The position numbers were made by a program, and so were the translations under genes. Below, piece after piece: positions 62,529 through 64,000 of a stretch of DNA of 64,000 bases. Numbering within the stretch: position 1 is the stretch's first letter; each line of letters opens with the position of its first letter. The stretch is taken from NCBI GenBank assembly GCA_026874595.1, contig CM049306.1:49503519-49567518 (forward strand). The letters run 5' to 3'. The notes below the pieces were generated by a model. It was not told where the DNA came from. It ran no database searches and worked only from the letters and a program-made list of their open reading frames with translations. The stretch comes from Sipunculus nudus (Eukaryota > Annelida > Sipuncula > Golfingiida > Sipunculidae).

Positions 62529-63740
62529 AGGCCCCAGAATAAAGTTCCTTCATAGATAGCCAAGTTGATTTCAATTTGTACTTTTACAGCCGACTGGTTT
62601 ACATACAGACGGTTAAAGAAATGTCCATAGGCACATACACATGGGCACATACATTTTTTCATTACGCCGATTACACATTAGTTCTTGAAATTACAACGAG
62701 ATGGCAGTACCTCACATAACCATTAAAATATTCATAAATACGCGTGCGTGTGTGATGGTGTGGACTTAGGACACAAAATACATTTTGTCAAAAAAGTTTC
62801 TGGTCGTGCCAATAATGTAAGGACAAATATCATTACAATTCACTAGCGAAACAGTTTTCTTGTGAACAGATTTATTAGGTCCACACTTAGCATTTTGTAC
62901 ATCGGATTGTTAATCAAAATGACTTTCGAATGAGTATGGCTTTAAATCGGTTTCATTTACTGCATCTTTTTGTACGAATAGGCCTATTCATACATTTTGA
63001 ACGAATCATTGTAAAATGCATCTATATCCGTGCTGATTCTGCGGTAAAATGCTGTATTAGAAGATCGAAAAAACAGACAAAGGAAATAATTAGGCGTATT
63101 GGCATGCACTATATAATAAACGGTATCAGCCCCCCCCCCATGTAAAATCTATAATTTACACCTCCCGTTCAGAGATCTGCGTGTGGTTCATCATTAAATA
63201 ATCATGCATAGGCTTAGGTGGCGCCATGTGTAGGCTATGTTTCGCATTTTAATGCGTTTTCCACGGTTTTATTGTCAGCAAACATTAAGGAATATGTCCA
63301 AAGAATGGAGATATCAGATTTAGATTGGTGCTTTCGCCCTGCGTACGTTATGCATGTTTTTTTTTTTTTTTTTTTATATATAAATAATTCGATCTTATCA
63401 TTGTGACTATGAAAAAATCCTTCAGGGTCCATGGTTTGGTCCCCACATCTGCCACCAGATGGCGTATCTTTCATATCCCATCATGCCCCTTCGTCAGAAA
63501 GACGTCTGCTGAGTGTATGTTCAGATCCATGGGCCAAAGGACCAACATAAACGTTCATCACAGTGAAGTTGCGTGAACTCAAGTCATCTGCGGGTAGGAT
63601 CATTATTGAATGATAGAAAATAATACTATATCCGTTTATTACAATACTTTATTGCGATAAACATATATTGTCCACAATTTCTTATACACAGTGCTTATAA
63701 TATAGTCCGTCCCAGTACACGTGTCCGCATGTTTTCTATA
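62529..63740. other. Intergenic, nothing recognised
   Basis: Contains one AGGTGGCGCCATGTG phrase at about 63216 and a poly-T run at about 63357-63375. Confidence 0.35.
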
Positions 63741-63747
63741 TACTATA

Positions 63748-63860
63748 TAGTCCATACATGGACCTCTATGTCCTATGAGTATGATACTTCTGCTTGACGG
63801 ACATTACTAATGTCCGTCCAGCAGAAGTATCATATGACATAGAGGTCCATGTATGGACTA
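63748..63860. repeat. Long near-perfect hairpin (arms 58 and 52 bp)
   Basis: The left arm 63748-63805 begins TAGTCCATACATGGACCTCT; the right arm 63809-63860 is its complement with a few mismatches and a bulge of about 7 bases, around a 3-base loop. Could be a palindromic MITE or a hairpin RNA precursor. Confidence 0.85.
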
Positions 63861-64000
63861 CATGTTTTTATACATGTGAATTGTGATTGTGAGTCTACAA
63901 AAATTCTGGCCCAGTGGTTGCAGGAGCTATTCCGCAGACAGTGTGAATAAAAAAAATGTCTTACCTTGAACTGAATTTCTATGACTGTGCGAGACAAATA

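Noticed and set aside
63965-64000. Minus-strand exon ending TTCAAG|GTAAGA at the window edge
   Set aside because: Only 12 codons are visible and they match nothing I know; cannot be supported.

Overview
This is animal (metazoan) nuclear DNA: AT-rich, intron-containing and crowded with microsatellites and small non-autonomous transposons. Several dispersed repeats begin with a hairpin reading TTTTTAGCTCAG..CTGAGC and end in ..GGGTCACTTGTT. From memory this architecture is common in mollusc genomes, especially bivalves, so a mollusc or other lophotrochozoan is my best guess (inference). There are no bacterial-type genes, operons or CRISPR arrays.

Two protein-coding genes can be supported, and they face each other tail to tail. 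On the + strand is a complete three-exon nucleotide-sugar transporter of the SLC35A2/A3 family, best matching the UDP-galactose transporter SLC35A2. Its exons are 5273-5423, 24677-25017 and 28857-29501. They join in frame to 378 residues, with an AATAAA signal at 29549. On the - strand are the last two exons of a CDK20 (CCRK) kinase at 50382-50537 and 48405-48596; its 5' exons were not found and may lie beyond the right edge. The rest has no recognisable gene. Weak candidates are a coding-looking stretch at 1734-2051 and a possible terminal exon at 52771-52973.

Layout: 1-5.2 kb is intergenic and includes the transporter's upstream region. 5.4-24.7 kb is a 19-kb first intron carrying a nest of transposons (9.16-11.6 kb), a pogo/Tigger-like element (14.7-15.6 kb), hAT-like elements (19.1 and 20.6 kb), a miniature LTR retrotransposon (21.04-21.47 kb) and one dispersed repeat (23.1-24.3 kb). 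25.0-28.9 kb is intron 2, with a 1.65-kb hairpin-ended repeat. 29.5-48.4 kb is the space between the gene tails, largely built from repeat families A, C and E. 48.4-50.5 kb holds the CDK20 exons. 50.5-64 kb is repeat-rich: a 1.8-kb reverse-oriented hairpin-ended repeat, two tRNA-derived SINE copies, a PIF/Harbinger-like element, a fresh 553-bp tandem duplication and a near-perfect hairpin at the right end.

The most unusual object is the miniature LTR element, present twice (21039-21469 and 45291-45706, both on the - strand). It has TG..CA LTRs of about 156 bp, a primer-binding site resembling the tRNA-Pro type and a polypurine tract. Inside each LTR is a tRNA-like segment with pol III A- and B-box sequences. 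This is a tRNA counterpart to the 5S-containing LTRs of plant Cassandra elements. Also notable are a repeat array studded with perfect nuclear-receptor DR1 motifs (39.7-40.8 kb) and a 1.2-kb foldback element inside the nested insertions.
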